Of a DNA stretch of 64,000 bases, positions 61,006 through 64,000 are shown in pieces. Below the pieces are notes generated by a model that was not told where the DNA came from, searched no databases, and saw only the letters and a list, made by a program, of their open reading frames with translations. How positions within the stretch are numbered: position 1 is the first letter of the stretch; each line of letters starts with the position of its first letter. Made by a program: the position numbers and the translations under genes. Origin of the DNA: Rhipidocladum racemiflorum (taxonomy: Eukaryota > Streptophyta > Magnoliopsida > Poales > Poaceae); assembly GCA_036346355.1 (NCBI GenBank), contig CM070577.1:45580309-45644308 (forward strand), read 5' to 3'.

Positions 61006-61719
61006 ATGGAGGGAGAGTTCAACTACGTCGATCTGGAGGTTGGTCACGCCGCGGAACTTTGGCGTATGCTACAGACTGTTGGAGATTTTGAGAAGCCGCA
61101 ATACCAAGTGGACATGATCAGACAAGCAGGATTGATCAAGGCTTGTGACGTGAAGATTGTGGTACCTGCTAGGAAGAAGGGCCCAGGCAATCGCCCGATA
61201 CACTGCACTGCCAGGAGGTCTACAATGCATATGGGTATCCAAGAGGCGTCACGACGAGCAATGCGGCACATTACCCGTATCTACGCCAGAGAATTGGAGA
61301 GCACGGTGTTCCGATATCATCCGCGCAGCAATAACCTTCTTGACCCGAAGGTGATTCAGGATGAGAATGCCATGGTTACACAGTTGGCACGACTTGTTGT
61401 CGCCCAGGAGGATGTACTTGATGATACGAGCAAGGAGCTACAGAAGGCCCGCAAGGAGATCACTGCAGAGAAGAACAGAAGGCAGGAGACTCAGGAGTAT
61501 GTGTCACATCTTCTACACAGGATTGGAGAGTTAGAGATGGCGTTGTACGCACCAGAGCCGGAGCCAGTACTCAAGCTACATGAGCCAGACCCAGAGTCAG
61601 ATCTTGACGAGGACACCGCTTCTTCGACAACCACAGCTGCAGTTGAAAGGCATGGCGATTGTTTCGCGCCTATGCCGAAGCACCCGTACCCAGGCCGTGG
61701 AGGTTTTCTCGATGAGTGA
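61006..61719 (+). CDS. Extra sense ORF upstream of gag (237 aa, unknown function)
   Basis: An intact frame begins at ATG 61006, with TGACAG directly before it (a possible splice acceptor). Residues 1-100 are mixed (VGHAAELWRMLQTVGDFEKP, ARRSTMHMGIQEASRRAMRH, HITRIYARELESTVFRYHP). Residues 120-180 are a probable coiled coil (TSKELQKARKEITAEKNRRQ, HRIGELEMAL). The tail is acidic and Pro-rich (EPEPVLKLHEPDPESDLDED). It is not Gag: the gag start lies 260 bases downstream. I recall that some rice gypsy elements (RIRE3/RIRE8 group) carry an ORF before gag; whether this one is homologous is unknown. Confidence 0.75.
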   Translation: MEGEFNYVDLEVGHAAELWRMLQTVGDFEKPQYQVDMIRQAGLIKACDVKIVVPARKKGPGNRPIHCTARRSTMHMGIQEASRRAMRHITRIYARELESTVFRYHPRSNNLLDPKVIQDENAMVTQLARLVVAQEDVLDDTSKELQKARKEITAEKNRRQETQEYVSHLLHRIGELEMALYAPEPEPVLKLHEPDPESDLDEDTASSTTTAAVERHGDCFAPMPKHPYPGRGGFLDE

Positions 61720-61981
61720 GCATAGGATTAGAGGTTGAGACTCCTTCGTCGAGTCGCGTTATAGAATAAGAGTCACCCTTAGAGGCGTTGGATTTTCTTT
61801 GTTTGCTGAGTGTGCAATATGTGTTGCAAGGCCCCTAGGCATTGTAAGCGACCATACCAAGTTATTACTATTATTAACAATAAAGTTGGATTTTGAGTTA
61901 CACTTTTTCCCCCGCATAGTTTCCCTACTACTTGTATATTCTTATTCCCTCTCATCTCTAAAACCTTGGAGCAATCGACAG

Positions 61982-63030
61982 ATGGTGAACACCCGCGGAA
62001 ACCTTGGAGGCAATGGAAGTGGCTCTCGCCCAACAGAAAACCCCAATGATGGAGCACCAGCACCACCAGTTGATATGCAGAATTTCGGAGCTTTTCTCGC
62101 TGCTCAGACTCAGTTGATGCATGCCATGATGCAACAGATGCAACACGTCATTGCTCAGTCCACTGCTAATCAAGTCAACCAGGGACAACGCCAGAATACA
62201 AGACTGTCAGAGTTCATGAGGACTCATCCACCCACTTTTCCGGGAATGCTAATCCGTTGGAAGCCGATGACTGGTTAAGGTCAATTGAGAGGAAGCTACA
62301 CATTGCTCAATGCATGGGAAATGAGAAGGTACTCTACGCTTCTCATCAGTTGGAAGGGACAACCGCCGAATGGTGGGAGAACTTCTGCGCTACGCGGGAT
62401 AACCCACAGTACATCACTTGGGAGGAGTTTACAGCTGCATTTCGTCAGTATCACGTGCCTGAAGGAATCATGGATCTCAAGAAGGAGGAGTTCAGAGCAC
62501 TGAAGCAAGGTAATCAGCCAGTGGCCGAATAACTGAACAAGTTCACACAGCTTGCACGTTACGCACCTGAGGATGTAGCGACAGATAAAGCCAGACAGTC
62601 TCGCTTCATGAAGGGACTTAACTCAGGACTACAGGTGGGACTGATCACCCACACCTTCCCAGATTTTCAGGAACTCGTGAATAAGGCGCTTATTCTTGAG
62701 GACAAGCGCAAGGAACTGGAAGAGAACAGGAAGCGCAGAATGCAACATCAGGGATCGTGTCAGGGAGCGCAGCAACACTTGACGGTTGTGCCAAATCAGT
62801 TTTTCAGATTCCAGCCGCAGAATACTACAAGGACACCGTCACCAGCACCAAGACCCGTCAATCAGAACTATCAGACCCCAGCACCAGCCAGAAACGTCGC
62901 TTCAGGCAGCCAACAAGGGACAGTGAGACGCTGCTACAACTGCAACGAGCCAGGACACTTTGCCAACAGTTGTCCTAAGAAGACAGCAGGAGTGACCCCA
63001 GTCCGCTTCAACTTGGGATCCACACCAGCT
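61982..63030 (+). pseudogene. gag of element D
   Basis: ATG 61982 (MVNTRGNLGGNGSGSR) is read to THPPTFPG. A one-base shift at about 62245 then leads into EADDWLRSIERKLHIAQCMG, AEWWENFCATRDNPQYITWE and FRQYHVPEGIMDLKKEEFRA. A TAA at 62530-62532 replaces the Tyr of VAEYLNKF. After that [40 protein letters not shown] and the knuckle [14 protein letters not shown] (about 62931-62973) are intact. Two lesions in all. Confidence 0.92.
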
Positions 63031-63560
63031 AGGACGCCAGCACTAGGAGCCACACCTGCTCGTGGTGAGAGGCCGAGTCAACCATGTCACCGCAGATGCA
63101 CCGCAGAATGCCCGCAGACGTCGTCTTGGGTAAGTTACTTGTTAACTCAGATACACTGCTTGATTTTGTTTGATTCTGGAGCTTCGCATTCGTTTGTTTC
63201 ACGAGGCTTTGCTGCTAAAAATGAGTTGGAAATTGCAAGACTTAAATGCATACTTTTAGTTCAAACCCCTGGTTTCGAACTCCGAACTAAAGTAGGATGT
63301 TCTGGGGTGAGAATATTAATAGATGGGGGAGAATTCCTAGCGAACCTTATTATATTGGAAACCCAGACCCTAGATGTTATTTTGGGAATGGATTGGTTAT
63401 CCAAGCACAAGGCTGTGCTGGATTGTGGAAGAAGGATTATTTCAGTTGAAAGCCCGTGTGGAAGGAAAGTGGAATTTCAAGCCACCGCCGTTAGAGATGG
63501 ACAGTTGATGGTTAACAACGCAAAGGCGATCAGCATAGAAGATGTCTCAGTAGTGAATGA
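63031..63560 (+). CDS. Aspartic protease of element D
   Basis: Same frame as the gag end, no stop. After a linker whose frame looks locally shifted (about 63085-63160) comes [20 protein letters not shown] with the DSGAS active site. [20 protein letters not shown] and [18 protein letters not shown] follow, the second conserved protease block. The frame continues into RT without a break. Confidence 0.88.
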
Positions 63561-64000
63561 GTATCCAGATGTCTTTCCCGAAGATCTACCTGGTATGCCA
63601 CCAGACAAGGACATAGAGTTTGTGATAGAGCTTGTACCTGGTACAGCGCTGATAGCAAAGAGACCCTATCGGATGTCCACCGAAGAATTGGTAGAGATGA
63701 AGAAGCAGCTTGAAGAGCTGATGGAGAAGGGATTCATCAGACCAAGTTCGTCGCCGTGGAGAGCGCCAGTTATGTTCGTCAAGAAGAAGGACGGGAGTTT
63801 CAGGATGTGCATTGACTACCGTGCACTCAATGAGGTCACCGTGAAGAATAAATACCCGCTACCTAGGATCGATGATCTGTTTGACCAGCTAACAGGAGCT
63901 GGAGTCTTCTCCAAGATTGATCTGAGATCGGGATACCATCAGTTGAAGATCCGATCAGAGGATATTCCGAAGACCGCGTTTTCGTCTAGATACGAACACT
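63561..64000 (+). CDS. Reverse transcriptase of element D, cut by window edge
   Basis: [20 protein letters not shown] opens the [82 protein letters not shown] and [10 protein letters not shown] follow, all in one open frame to the edge. The catalytic YIDD-type motif would lie about 40 residues beyond the edge. Together with the protease it forms an open pol frame of more than 270 codons from 63169. Confidence 0.93.

Larger units (their letters stand above)
57321..64000 (+). mobile_element. Chromovirus-type gypsy element D, runs off right edge
   Basis: A 3.47-kb 5' LTR, primer site, an extra ORF (61006-61719), gag, protease and the N-terminal half of RT. It is the least damaged element of the window: one frameshift and one stop in gag, then open to the edge. 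Gag and RT style (MVNTRG start, [15 protein letters not shown]) fit Tekay-like chromoviruses. The left flank is ATTGT (57316-57320); the right end is out of view. Confidence 0.92.

Overview
This window is plant nuclear DNA, almost certainly from a grass (Poaceae). It is gene-poor heterochromatin built from nested transposable elements. The evidence is Ty3/gypsy and Ty1/copia polyproteins, tRNA-iMet-type primer sites (TGGTATCAGAGC) next to LTRs, 5-bp target duplications, and a hAT element with an 8-bp duplication. I find no intact host gene, tRNA or rRNA. The only host-derived coding sequence is a two-exon fragment of a RAD54-like SNF2 ATPase carried inside the hAT element.

Layout. 1-6065: minus-strand chromovirus copy 1, cut by the left edge (5' LTR 3888-6065). 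6066-8372: plus-strand gypsy gag-pol relic. 8373-13007: minus-strand Tat-lineage relic with LTR. 13008-13226 and 17970-18140: LTR-like remnant split by a complete copia element with 99-bp LTRs (13227-17969). 18141-19806: unassigned. 19807-25088: gypsy-type element with LTR and primer site but no recognisable gag-pol. 25089-26507: chromovirus LTR fragment. 26508-27233: 3' end of a minus-strand copia element. That element is split by copia II (5' LTR 27234-27346), which is itself interrupted by a 4.6-kb solo LTR 'E' (29641-34234), the hAT/RAD54 element (34734-35631), a solo LTR 'A' (36934-39908) and element 'B' (LTR 39935-42492). B runs into the LTR of a SIRE/Maximus-like copia. The gag of that copia is interrupted by a complete chromovirus, 45301-54894 (copy 2, TSD TGCGA), and resumes to about 56955. 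56956-57320 is unassigned. 57321-64000: plus-strand chromovirus 'D' with a 3.47-kb LTR, an extra ORF before gag, and gag-pol running off the right edge.

The main unexpected signal lies inside the long gypsy LTRs. Several LTRs with little other resemblance share a spliced-leader layout. A small internal exon (57-58 bp in three of them) ends in a GC-type donor, AG|GCAAGT. The matching acceptor lies 0.6-2.3 kb downstream, 15-30 nt after a short hairpin whose stem varies in sequence but keeps pairing (GAGTC/GACTC, GAGTT/AACTC, GAGTAC/GTACTC). In three families the reading frame stays open across the predicted junction. This suggests that the LTRs encode a spliced leader peptide.

The elements do not form a pathway. 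Each carried its own gag (capsid), protease, reverse transcriptase/RNase H and integrase, and most copies are now broken. The best-preserved coding capacity is in D and, next, in copy 2. Boundaries marked approximate are judgements by eye; no database search was possible.
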